Numbered from the stretch's first letter, positions 1 to 5,150 are shown. The stretch: DNA of 5,150 nucleotides from Allobrachymonas sp. (GCA_018054915.1 JAGPIR010000112.1:1-5150), one strand, 5' to 3'. Translations and numbers: made by a program. The notes: generated by a model not told the origin, from the sequence alone.

Positions 1-1409
1 TAGTACATTTCGAATTCAACCGGATGTGGCGTCATGCGCAAGCGGGTGACTTCCGTCATTTTCAGTTCGATGTAGGCGTCGATCATGCCGTCACTGAACA
101 CACCGCCTTTTGTCAGGAAGGCGCGATCCTTGTCCAGTTCTTCCAGTGCCTGATCCAGGCTGTGGCACACGGTTGGCACCAGCCGGTCTTCTTCGGGGGG
201 CAGGTGGTAGAGGTCTTTGGTGGCCGCTTCTCCCGGATGGATCTTGTTTTCCACGCCGTCAAGCCCGGCCATCAACAGGGCGGCAAAGCCGAGGTACGGG
301 TTCATCAGCGGGTCGGGGAAGCGTGCTTCCACACGGCGGGCCTTGTCGCTCATCACGTGCGGAATGCGGATGGAGGCCGAACGGTTGCGGCTGGAGTAAG
401 CCAGCTTCACCGGTGCTTCATAGTGCGGCACCAGGCGCTTGTAGCTGTTGGTGGAGGGGTTGGTGATGGCATTGAGCGCGCGGGCGTGCTTAATGAGGCC
501 GCCAATGTAGTACAGCGCGAAATCGGAAAGGCCTGCATAGCCGTTGCCCGCAAACAGGTTCTTGCCATTTTTCCATACCGATTGGTGCACATGCATGCCC
601 GAGCCATTGTCTCCGGCGTAGGGTTTGGGCATGAAAGTGGCGGTTTTTCCATAGGCATGGGCCACATTCCAGATCACGTATTTCTGCAGCTGCGTCCAGT
701 CGGCGCGTTGCACCAGCGTGGAAAAACGCGTGCCGATCTCGTTTTGTCCGGCGCCGGCCGTTTCGTGATGAAAAACCTCCACTGGGATGCCCACTTGCTC
801 CAGGATGAGCGACATCTCGGCGCGCATGTTGTGCGTGGTGTCCACCGGCGGCAACTGAAGATAGCCGCCCTTCATGCCCGGACGGTGTCCTTTGTTGCCG
901 CCACCGTCAAAGTCGCGTCCGCTGTTCCAGGTGGCCTCGTATTCGTCAATCGCGACGAAGCAGCCCGAAAGGCCGGAATCCCAGCGAATGCTGTCGAACA
1001 GGAAAAATTCTGGTTCCGGGCCGAAGAAGGCGGTATCGCCCAGACCTGAGGCCTTCAGGTAAGCCTCGGCGCGCCTGGCGATGGAGCGTGGATCGCGGTC
1101 GTAGGCCTTGCCATCGCCCGGCTCCAGCACGTCGCAGGTCAACAGCAGGGTGGGTTCTTCAAAGAAAGGATCGATCACGGCAGTCGCCGGGTCGGGCATC
1201 AGCAGCATGTCGGAGCATTCCACGCCTTTCCAGCCAGCAATGGACGATGCGTCGAAGGCGTGGCCTTCGGTAAATTTGTCTTCATCAAAGTGCGAGACGG
1301 GCACCGTGACGTGCTGTTCTTTGCCGCGGGTATCCGTGAAGCGGAAGTCAACGAATTTGACCTCGTTATCGTTGATCATTTTCATTACATCGGCTACAGC
1401 CTGTGACAT
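1..1409 (-). CDS. glnA: Type I glutamine synthetase (3' end cut by window edge)
   Basis: Makes glutamine from glutamate, ammonia and ATP in the cytoplasm, the central ammonium-assimilation step. GS-I enzymes are dodecamers. Reading the minus strand from the ATG at 1409 gives an uninterrupted 469-codon frame starting MSQAVADVMKMI. Visible landmarks are D53-A-S-S56 followed by IAGWKGI (N-terminal signature, Gly normally at residue 54), FFGPEPEFF, HHETAGAGQNEIG, and the ATP-site motif K262-P-Y-A-G-D-N-G-S-G-M-H-V-H-Q-S277. RNRSASIRIP and EARFPDP follow, then the adenylylation loop with Tyr401 in LYHLPPEED. That tyrosine implies control by GlnE-type adenylyltransferase, as is known for the GS-I beta group. 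The frame still reads EFEMY at base 3, where homologues end within about three more residues, so almost nothing is missing. The start is supported by AGGAG eight bases upstream. It is divergent from fba and probably transcribed from the sigma-54 promoter at 1706-1722. Identification is very secure. Confidence 0.97.
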   Translation of the reverse strand, partial: MSQAVADVMKMINDNEVKFVDFRFTDTRGKEQHVTVPVSHFDEDKFTEGHAFDASSIAGWKGVECSDMLLMPDPATAVIDPFFEEPTLLLTCDVLEPGDGKAYDRDPRSIARRAEAYLKASGLGDTAFFGPEPEFFLFDSIRWDSGLSGCFVAIDEYEATWNSGRDFDGGGNKGHRPGMKGGYLQLPPVDTTHNMRAEMSLILEQVGIPVEVFHHETAGAGQNEIGTRFSTLVQRADWTQLQKYVIWNVAHAYGKTATFMPKPYAGDNGSGMHVHQSVWKNGKNLFAGNGYAGLSDFALYYIGGLIKHARALNAITNPSTNSYKRLVPHYEAPVKLAYSSRNRSASIRIPHVMSDKARRVEARFPDPLMNPYLGFAALLMAGLDGVENKIHPGEAATKDLYHLPPEEDRLVPTVCHSLDQALEELDKDRAFLTKGGVFSDGMIDAYIELKMTEVTRLRMTPHPVEFEMY

Positions 1410-1417
1410 GAGGAAAA

Positions 1418-1422
1418 CTCCT
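1418..1422 (-). promoter_or_regulatory. glnA ribosome binding site
   Basis: AGGAG on the minus strand, eight bases before the ATG at 1409. It fixes that ATG as the start, in agreement with the usual N-terminus of the family. Confidence 0.8.
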
Positions 1423-1558
1423 GAGCGAGAAATGCGTGAATGATGGTGACGGCCCCGCGGCGGTGTGCGCCGGAACGCCAAAGCCCGTATTGTGAGGCTT
1501 TTCCGGCTGGCCTGTTCTGCATCTGCCCGGCTGGAAATTGAATGGATGGGGCATTGAT

Positions 1559-1572
1559 GGCAGAATTTTGCC
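1559..1572. repeat. 14-nt near-palindrome in the glnA leader
   Basis: GGCAGAATTTTGCC matches its own reverse complement except for the fifth pair from each end. It lies about 150 bases upstream of the glnA start, inside the predicted transcribed leader. It could be a protein-binding site or part of leader folding; no function can be assigned. Confidence 0.35.
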
Positions 1573-1641
1573 GGTTTTTGCGTGATTCGAAGGTGGTTCT
1601 CTCCAACAGGAAGGCAGAAATGGCATGATGGGCCCGGTAAG

Positions 1642-1658
1642 GCGGCACGCTGTGCTGC
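1642..1658. repeat. Short inverted repeat in the glnA leader
   Basis: GCGGCAC-GCT-GTGCTGC has seven-base arms with one mismatch and a three-base centre, and is followed immediately by eight G on the plus strand. The GCAC/GTGC half-sites recall NtrC sites, but the spacing (3 rather than about 7) is wrong and it lies downstream of the predicted start. A hairpin in the leader RNA is the simplest reading. Confidence 0.35.
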
Positions 1659-1683
1659 GGGGGGGGATTTGACATGGAGGGGC

Positions 1684-1738
1684 ACTGTTACTGGTACCGG
1701 GATTGAGCATGGCTTGTACCAATCGGTTATGTAACAGT
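1684..1738. repeat. Nested inverted repeats around the glnA promoter
   Basis: ACTGTTAC (1684-1691) and GTAACAGT (1731-1738) are exact reverse complements, eight bases each. Inside them GGTAC (1693-1697) and GTACC (1716-1720) form a second exact inverted pair. Together they bracket the predicted sigma-54 promoter and its start point near 1695. Since transcription would start inside the repeat, most of it cannot act as RNA structure of that transcript. If functional it would act as DNA, such as an operator. The repeat is seen directly; its function is inference. Confidence 0.5.
1706..1722 (-). promoter_or_regulatory. Predicted sigma-54 promoter for glnA
   Basis: The minus strand reads TTGGTACAAGCCATGCT, against the consensus YTGGCACGNNNNTTGCW. 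The invariant GG and GC doublets are both present with exactly ten bases between them, as RpoN requires. Mismatches are T for C in the -24 box, A for G after it, and A for T in the -12 box. The predicted start is near 1695, giving a leader of about 285 nt. A sigma-54/NtrC promoter on glnA is well known in proteobacteria, which raises confidence. No clean enhancer site was found upstream. Confidence 0.6.
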
Positions 1739-1792
1739 TTATTGAATGCCAGTCCACGCGGCTCCGCGGTTGAAAATTGTGCCTAGCGGGTT

Positions 1793-1822
1793 TTGCCAAA
1801 TACATTTCAGGCCGGATAGAAT
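1793..1822 (+). promoter_or_regulatory. Predicted sigma-70 promoter for fba
   Basis: TTGCCA (1793-1798, five of six to the -35 consensus), an 18-base spacer, then TAGAAT (1817-1822, five of six to the -10 consensus). The predicted start is near 1829, leaving a leader of about 107 nt before fba. It is the best sigma-70 match I found by eye in this region. Confidence 0.55.
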
Positions 1823-1836
1823 CGAATCGGATATGT

Positions 1837-1898
1837 CCTGCCGGAATGTGGTGGCACGCGCAATTCAGGAGCTGAAAGAGAAACGCGGACGCGGCAGG
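1837..1898 (+). repeat. Inverted repeat in the fba leader
   Basis: CCTGCCG (1837-1843) is exactly complementary to CGGCAGG (1892-1898). Within this span TTCAG-GAG-CTGAA (1864-1876) forms a small hairpin. The leader RNA could therefore fold into a closed domain ending about 22 bases before the fba ribosome site. There is no match to a riboswitch class that I recognise, and no alternative pairing with the Shine-Dalgarno site is evident. Confidence 0.3.
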
Positions 1899-1920
1899 CG
1901 CAACCAGTTTCACTTCAACC

Positions 1921-1926
1921 AAGGAG
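1921..1926 (+). promoter_or_regulatory. fba ribosome binding site
   Basis: AAGGAG nine bases before the ATG at 1936, a near-ideal site that decides the start codon. Confidence 0.85.
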
Positions 1927-1935
1927 TTTGTAAAA

Positions 1936-3000
1936 ATGGCACTTGTTTCCATGCGCGAGTTGCTTGATCATGCGGCGAGCAACGGTTACGGCATTCCAGC
2001 CTTCAACGTCAACAACCTGGAACAGGTGCAGGCGGTCATGAGCGCTGCCGACGAGGTCGGCGCACCGGTGATTCTTCAGGCCAGTGCGGGGGCACGCAAG
2101 TATGCGGGCGAAAATTTCATCAAACACTTGATTCAAGCGGCGGTGGAAACCTGGCCGCACATCCCGCTGGTGATGCACCAGGATCATGGGCAAAGCCCCG
2201 CCATTTGCAAGGGCGCTATCGACTTGGGCTTCGGCTCGGTGATGATGGATGGTTCACTCAAGGAGGATGGCAAAACTCCTGCCGATTTTGACTACAACGT
2301 CCGCGTGACGCGCGAAGTGGTGGACATGGCCCACAAGGTGGGGGTCACCGTGGAGGGTGAATTGGGGTGTCTGGGCTCCCTGGAAACTGGCGAGGCAGGA
2401 GAAGAAGACGGTGTTGGTGCTGCGGGCAAGCTCAGCCACGATCAGATGCTGACCGATCCGGAAGAAGCTGCCAAATTCGTGCAGGCCACACAGCTGGACG
2501 CGCTGGCCATTGCCATCGGCACCAGCCATGGCGCGTACAAGTTCACGCGTCCGCCCACCGGCGACGTGTTGGCCATCAACCGCGTCAAGGAAATCAATGC
2601 GCGTATTCCCAACACCCATCTGGTGATGCATGGCTCTTCGAGTGTGCCGCAGGAGTTGCTGGCGATCATCCGTGAATTCGGCGGCCAGATGAAAGAGACG
2701 TATGGCGTGCCGGTGTCAGAGATTCAGGAAGCCATCAAGCACGGCGTGCGCAAGGTCAACATCGATACCGACATCCGGCTGGCCATGACGGCGGCCACGC
2801 GCAAGTTCCTGCACGAAAATCCTGAAAAGTTTGACGCCCGCGAATGGATCAAACCTGCGCGTGAAGCAGCCAAGGCATTGTGCAAACAGCGCTACCTGGA
2901 ATTTGGCTGCGAAGGCCAGGGAGCGAAGATCAAGGGCGTTACGCTGTCGGAAATGGCGCAGCGCTATGCACGGGGTGAACTCAACCAAGTGGTGCAATAA
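1936..3000 (+). CDS. fba: Class II fructose-bisphosphate aldolase (class IIB type)
   Basis: Zinc-dependent cytoplasmic aldolase that interconverts fructose 1,6-bisphosphate with dihydroxyacetone phosphate and glyceraldehyde 3-phosphate, in glycolysis and gluconeogenesis. In autotrophic relatives the same subtype serves the Calvin cycle (cbbA). The 354 residues form one TIM-barrel domain of normal length for the betaproteobacterial subgroup. Visible residues are Asp83-His84 in MHQDHG (catalytic acid and metal ligand), Glu142 in VEGELG, His198 in GTSHG and His232 in MHGSS (metal ligands), and the phosphate-binding NIDTD at 275-279. The insert at about 146-170, rich in Glu and Gly, is typical of the subgroup. 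The gene has its own predicted promoter and Shine-Dalgarno site and is closed by an intrinsic terminator, so it is probably monocistronic. No Calvin-cycle genes lie in view, so the glycolytic role is the default. Identification is very secure. Confidence 0.97.
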   Translation: MALVSMRELLDHAASNGYGIPAFNVNNLEQVQAVMSAADEVGAPVILQASAGARKYAGENFIKHLIQAAVETWPHIPLVMHQDHGQSPAICKGAIDLGFGSVMMDGSLKEDGKTPADFDYNVRVTREVVDMAHKVGVTVEGELGCLGSLETGEAGEEDGVGAAGKLSHDQMLTDPEEAAKFVQATQLDALAIAIGTSHGAYKFTRPPTGDVLAINRVKEINARIPNTHLVMHGSSSVPQELLAIIREFGGQMKETYGVPVSEIQEAIKHGVRKVNIDTDIRLAMTAATRKFLHENPEKFDAREWIKPAREAAKALCKQRYLEFGCEGQGAKIKGVTLSEMAQRYARGELNQVVQ

Positions 3001-3028
3001 GCCGTAGAGATATTGCGGTGCACCCATC

Positions 3029-3059
3029 AGGCCACTGCGACGCGGTGGCCTTTTCTTTT
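3029..3059 (+). terminator. Intrinsic terminator of fba
   Basis: AGGCCAC (3029-3035) pairs perfectly with GTGGCCT (3045-3051) around a nine-base loop, and the stem runs into TTTTCTTTT. It starts 29 bases after the fba stop. It should separate fba transcription from pssA, which implies that pssA has its own promoter. Confidence 0.85.
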
Positions 3060-3354
3060 GCTGGCATCGGTGTAGGGTCTGTGCAATGGTGGGGCCACCG
3101 GACTGGTGCCGGAGCGGGGTAGAGCGCGCTTCTTGTCAAGGCCTGTTAACATTGCCGCAAGGAGGGCGCTCTGGCAAGAGAAATGGCGGCGCGCGCTGTT
3201 TCCTGGCGGGGCTGGTGCATCAGCCAACAACCAGAGTCCAACTGTTCACATCATCTGCTGCCAAGGCGGTAGGCTGATGCCATTTCCGGAGATCAAGTAC
3301 GACATGCCACAGCCAACGCCTTTGCACAAATTGCAGCCCCAGGCAGAGGGAGAA
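3060..3354. other. fba-pssA intergenic region
   Basis: About 295 bp without a convincing gene. The pssA frame stays open back to 3106, but the extra N-terminal residues look like non-coding translation (Arg/Ala rich, no ribosome site). It contains AGAGCGC (3121-3127) and its complement GCGCTCT (3166-3172) 38 bases apart. The weak frame 3086-3277 has a TGA that overlaps the ATG at 3277. pssA must be transcribed from here if the fba terminator works, but no good -35/-10 pair was recognised. Confidence 0.55.
3346..3352 (+). promoter_or_regulatory. pssA ribosome binding site
   Basis: GAGGGAG just before the ATG at 3355; the GAGG core is five bases from the start. It is clearly better than anything in front of the alternative ATGs at 3106, 3277 or 3304, and is the reason for choosing the 280-residue form. 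Confidence 0.6.
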
Positions 3355-4197
3355 ATGACGCAGCCTGTTCAGCGCAAGCCGGGTAAGGGTATTTATGTTT
3401 TGCCCAATCTGTTTACGCTGGCGGCATTGTTCGGTGGCTTTTATGCCGTGGTCATGGCCATGAACGCCCGCTTCGATCTGGCGGCAGTCGGGATTTTTTG
3501 TTCCATGGTGCTCGACAGTCTGGATGGCCGTGTCGCGCGCTTGACCCACACCCAGAGCGCGTTTGGCGAGCAGATGGATTCGTTGTCAGATATGGTGAGT
3601 TTTGGCGCAGCCCCTGCACTGGTTGCCTATGAATGGGCGCTGCGTCCGCTGGGGCGTTGGGGCTGGATTGCGGCTTTTGTGTACTGTGCCTGTGCGGCCT
3701 TGCGACTCGCGCGATTCAATGTCAATACGGCGGTGGTCAGCAAACGTTATTTTCAGGGACTGCCTTCTCCCGCGTCGGCGGCGCTGGTGGCCGGTTTTGT
3801 CTGGCTGACCAGCCAGATGTTCAGCCATCGCTATGAGGTGCCCTGGTTCCAGAAGGCCATGAACCTTTTTGGGGCCAGTCCCATTGAACGCGGTGATCTA
3901 CCATGGTTTATGTTTGCCGTCACCCTGTTTGCGGGATTGACGATGGTGACGAACATTCCCTTTTACAGTTTCAAGGAGTACGGCGGCAGACGCAGCGTGC
4001 CTTTCACCATTTTGGTGTTGGCCGTATTGGGCATTGCGCTCATTAATATCGAGCCCCCTACGGTTCTGTTTGGTTTTTTCGTGGTGTATGCCTTGAGTGG
4101 CTATGTGCTGTATGCCTGGCGCAAGTTCAAAGGCGATCCGGTGAGCATGGTCAGCACCTCAATCGATGAGCCTGACGAGCAAGGGCTGCATCATTAA
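3355..4197 (+). CDS. pssA: CDP-diacylglycerol--serine O-phosphatidyltransferase (phosphatidylserine synthase)
   Basis: Membrane enzyme that joins serine to CDP-diacylglycerol, giving phosphatidylserine and CMP, the committed step to phosphatidylethanolamine. The CDP-alcohol phosphotransferase motif is complete: D57-G-x2-A-R62-x8-G71-x3-D75-x3-D79. Hydrophobic segments are visible at roughly 17-37, 41-54, 83-95, 102-117, 140-153, 185-198, 216-231 and 235-254, fitting the polytopic PssA type II family. ARFNVNT (119-125) and YFQGLPSP (132-139) are typical of the family. A polar stretch at about 155-183, between two membrane segments, seems longer than in relatives I remember. The chosen start gives 280 residues, close to the usual length, with a good Shine-Dalgarno site. 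Starts at 3277 (306 residues) or 3304 remain possible. It is probably a single-gene unit, facing the aminotransferase gene. The function is secure; the start is moderately so. Confidence 0.92.
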   Translation: MTQPVQRKPGKGIYVLPNLFTLAALFGGFYAVVMAMNARFDLAAVGIFCSMVLDSLDGRVARLTHTQSAFGEQMDSLSDMVSFGAAPALVAYEWALRPLGRWGWIAAFVYCACAALRLARFNVNTAVVSKRYFQGLPSPASAALVAGFVWLTSQMFSHRYEVPWFQKAMNLFGASPIERGDLPWFMFAVTLFAGLTMVTNIPFYSFKEYGGRRSVPFTILVLAVLGIALINIEPPTVLFGFFVVYALSGYVLYAWRKFKGDPVSMVSTSIDEPDEQGLHH

Positions 4198-4301
4198 CCG
4201 GTAGGTCCGCAGCGCGCATGCACACAACCAATGGTGCGGATTGCCATTCCCGGAAAACGGGGGTGCACCCAAATGGGTTGATCCGGCTGTGTGCGTGGGC
4301 A

Positions 4302-4321
4302 CTTCGCCCCGCGAGGCGAAG
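4302..4321. repeat. Seven-base-pair hairpin in the convergent gap
   Basis: CTTCGCC (4302-4308) and GGCGAAG (4315-4321) are perfectly complementary around a six-base loop. No T-run follows on either strand, so it is not a classic intrinsic terminator, though it may slow polymerase or protect the 3' end of a transcript. Confidence 0.4.
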
Positions 4322-4347
4322 CCGAGAAGCTGCTGTTGACCGTCTGG

Positions 4348-4382
4348 TTCCGGGCAATGGCAGTTCATGCCATCCCCCGGAA
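4348..4382. terminator. Long hairpin at the end of the aminotransferase gene, possible bidirectional terminator
   Basis: TTCCGGG (4348-4354) pairs with CCCGGAA (4376-4382). After a two-by-two internal loop, ATGGCA (4357-4362) pairs with TGCCAT (4368-4373) around a five-base loop, giving 13 paired bases in all. It lies eight bases beyond the aminotransferase stop codon and about 150 bases after the pssA stop. Neither strand has a T-run after the stem, so terminator function is only a guess from position and stability. Confidence 0.35.
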
Positions 4383-4389
4383 AAATCTC

Positions 4390-5150
4390 TCAAATACCCA
4401 TCCGGTCAAGTGCATCCTGCATCGTGGCAACGGTGCGATCGACATGGCGCAGCTTGTCCAGGCCGAACAATCCCAGGCGGAAGGTGCTGAAGCCCTGGGG
4501 CTCATCGCACATCAGCGGCACGCCGCTGGCGGTTTGCAGACCGGTGGCTACGAATTTGCTGCCACTGCGCATATCGGGGTCGGCGGTGTAGCTGACAACC
4601 ACGCCGGGCGCCTTGTAGCCCTCTGCCGCAACGCTGGCAAATCCCCGGCTTTCGAGCAGGGTCCGCATTTTGCTGCCCAGTTCGATTTGGCGCTGGCGCG
4701 TGGTCTCGAACCCGTCCTTGCGTGTTTCCAGCATCGCATTGCGCAGGAGCAGCAAACCGTCCGTGGGCATGGTGGCGTGGTAGGCATGCTGGCCTTTGAC
4801 GTAGCCTTCGGCAATCATCAGCCATTTTTTGAGGTCGCAGGCAAAGCTGCTGCTGGTGGTGGCGTCCATGGCGTTGCGGGCGCGTTCGCTCAGACATACC
4901 ATGGCGGCGCAAGGCGTGCTGCTCCAGCCTTTTTGCGGAGCGCTGATGAGGACGTCCACATCGCAATCACGCATGCGCACCCACATGGCGCCGCTGGCGA
5001 TGCAGTCCAGTACGAACAGTGCCCCCACATCATGCGCGGCGGCGGCAACCTGTTTCAGATAGGCGTCAGGCAGCACAATGCCACTGGCTGTTTCCACATG
5101 CGGCGCGAACACCAGTGCGGGTTTTTCGCGGCGGATGGTTTCGACCACTT
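4390..5150 (-). CDS. Class V PLP-dependent aminotransferase, alanine/serine-glyoxylate type (N-terminal part outside window)
   Basis: Cytoplasmic PLP enzyme of fold type I that moves an amino group between an amino acid (alanine or serine) and a 2-oxo acid (glyoxylate or pyruvate). The exact substrates cannot be read from sequence. The frame is open to the window edge, and the 253 codons seen (stop included) are about two thirds of the usual 380-410. The GTG near the edge is internal, not a start. Counting from that GTG, D48 in VLDCIASG is the Asp expected to contact the PLP ring nitrogen. K73 in SAPQKGWSS is the PLP lysine. Y124 and H125 lie in the HAYHATMP segment, which normally completes the active site from the partner subunit. 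R224 in TFRLGLFGL matches the arginine that binds the substrate carboxylate. The gene converges on pssA and ends just after a hairpin. The family is secure; the specific enzyme name is open. Confidence 0.88.
   Translation of the reverse strand, partial: VVETIRREKPALVFAPHVETASGIVLPDAYLKQVAAAAHDVGALFVLDCIASGAMWVRMRDCDVDVLISAPQKGWSSTPCAAMVCLSERARNAMDATTSSSFACDLKKWLMIAEGYVKGQHAYHATMPTDGLLLLRNAMLETRKDGFETTRQRQIELGSKMRTLLESRGFASVAAEGYKAPGVVVSYTADPDMRSGSKFVATGLQTASGVPLMCDEPQGFSTFRLGLFGLDKLRHVDRTVATMQDALDRMGI

Larger units (their letters stand above)
1410..1935. other. Divergent glnA/fba intergenic region
   Basis: 526 bp without a convincing gene. From left to right it holds the glnA Shine-Dalgarno site, about 285 nt of predicted glnA leader with two short palindromes and a run of eight G (1659-1666), the sigma-54 promoter, the fba sigma-70 promoter, and the fba leader with its Shine-Dalgarno site. 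Open frames exist here (for example 1746-1967 plus, 1394-1675 minus). They lack ribosome sites and recognisable protein sequence, and the first runs into fba in another frame. I could not find a clear NtrC site of the GCAC-N7-GTGC form upstream of the sigma-54 promoter. Confidence 0.7.
4242..4382. repeat. Three copies of a TGCCATT-CCCGGAA motif
   Basis: Copy 1, TGCCATTCCCGGAA (4242-4255, plus). Copy 2, minus strand, TGCCATTGCCCGGAA (4348-4362). Copy 3, TGCCATCCCCCGGAA (4368-4382, plus). Copies 2 and 3 are adjacent and inverted, forming a hairpin; copies 1 and 2 are also inverted and could pair over a longer distance. The copies differ by one or two bases. The arrangement resembles small intergenic palindromic repeats of the REP kind, but whether the motif recurs elsewhere in the genome cannot be seen here. 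Confidence 0.5.
4198..4389. other. Convergent intergenic region between pssA and the aminotransferase gene
   Basis: 192 bp between two facing genes, with several small hairpins and three copies of one 14-15 nt motif, but no hairpin followed by a T-run in either direction. Termination here may be Rho-dependent or rely on the hairpins alone. No credible gene is present. Confidence 0.6.

Noticed and set aside
24..1049. Long plus-strand open frame of 341 codons
   Set aside because: It is the codon-aligned antisense of glnA, whose minus-strand protein has every expected motif. The plus-strand translation resembles no protein family and has the His/Val-rich composition typical of such shadows.
1669..1697. 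TTGACA on the plus strand as a -35 box for a rightward promoter
   Set aside because: The hexamer is perfect, but no acceptable -10 box lies 15-19 bases downstream; the best is CTGGTA or TGGTAC. The fba promoter at 1793-1822 is far better.
1394..1722. Minus-strand frames between glnA and fba
   Set aside because: They lack Shine-Dalgarno sites and protein-like sequence, and they overlap the glnA start and leader. They are best explained as chance open frames in GC-rich DNA.
1852..1867. Possible second sigma-54 promoter on the plus strand (TGGCACG)
   Set aside because: The -24 box is good, but ten bases after GG the required GC is absent (TC is found), so RpoN recognition is unlikely.
1746..1967. 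73-codon plus-strand frame overlapping the fba start
   Set aside because: It has no ribosome site, starts upstream of the predicted fba promoter, and overlaps fba out of frame. The protein is not recognisable.
3106..3354. N-terminal extension of PssA to the ATG at 3106
   Set aside because: The extra 83 residues do not look like a PssA N-terminus and have no ribosome site, while GAGGGAG precedes the ATG at 3355. The resulting 363 residues would exceed the family length.
4502..4966. 154-codon minus-strand frame within the aminotransferase gene
   Set aside because: It is an out-of-frame shadow of the aminotransferase, rich in Arg, Gln and His, with no motifs.
1..5150. A novel multi-gene system, such as a defence, mobile or biosynthetic cluster
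   Set aside because: All four genes are recognised housekeeping genes in separate transcription units. No unknown genes or mobile-element signs are present.

Overview
This window is ordinary core-metabolism chromosome from a GC-rich betaproteobacterium. I infer Burkholderiales, probably Comamonadaceae or a close relative, because the GlnA, class IIB aldolase and PssA proteins read most like that group from memory; no database search was possible. No phage, insertion sequence, CRISPR, tRNA, rRNA or defence genes are visible.

Layout: (1) The left quarter (1-1409, minus strand) is glnA, type I glutamine synthetase, missing only its last few codons at the window edge. (2) A 526-bp divergent intergenic region (1410-1935) carries the control signals for both flanking genes. 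These are a sigma-54 (-24/-12) promoter firing left into a roughly 285-nt glnA leader, set inside nested inverted repeats, and a sigma-70 promoter firing right into a roughly 107-nt fba leader. (3) fba, a class II fructose-bisphosphate aldolase (1936-3000, plus), ends at a clear intrinsic terminator. (4) About 300 bp with no convincing gene follows. (5) pssA, phosphatidylserine synthase (3355-4197, plus). (6) A 192-bp convergent gap contains hairpins and three copies of a 14-15 nt motif. (7) The right end (4390-5150, minus) is the C-terminal two thirds of a class V PLP aminotransferase of the alanine/serine-glyoxylate type, cut by the window edge.

The genes do not form one operon. They are separate housekeeping units for nitrogen assimilation, glycolysis/gluconeogenesis (or the Calvin cycle), phospholipid synthesis and amino/keto-acid exchange. 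glnA is apparently under nitrogen control and the others under housekeeping control. I found no undescribed multi-gene system. The items most worth a second look are non-coding: the nested repeats around the glnA sigma-54 promoter and the three-copy motif between pssA and the aminotransferase gene.
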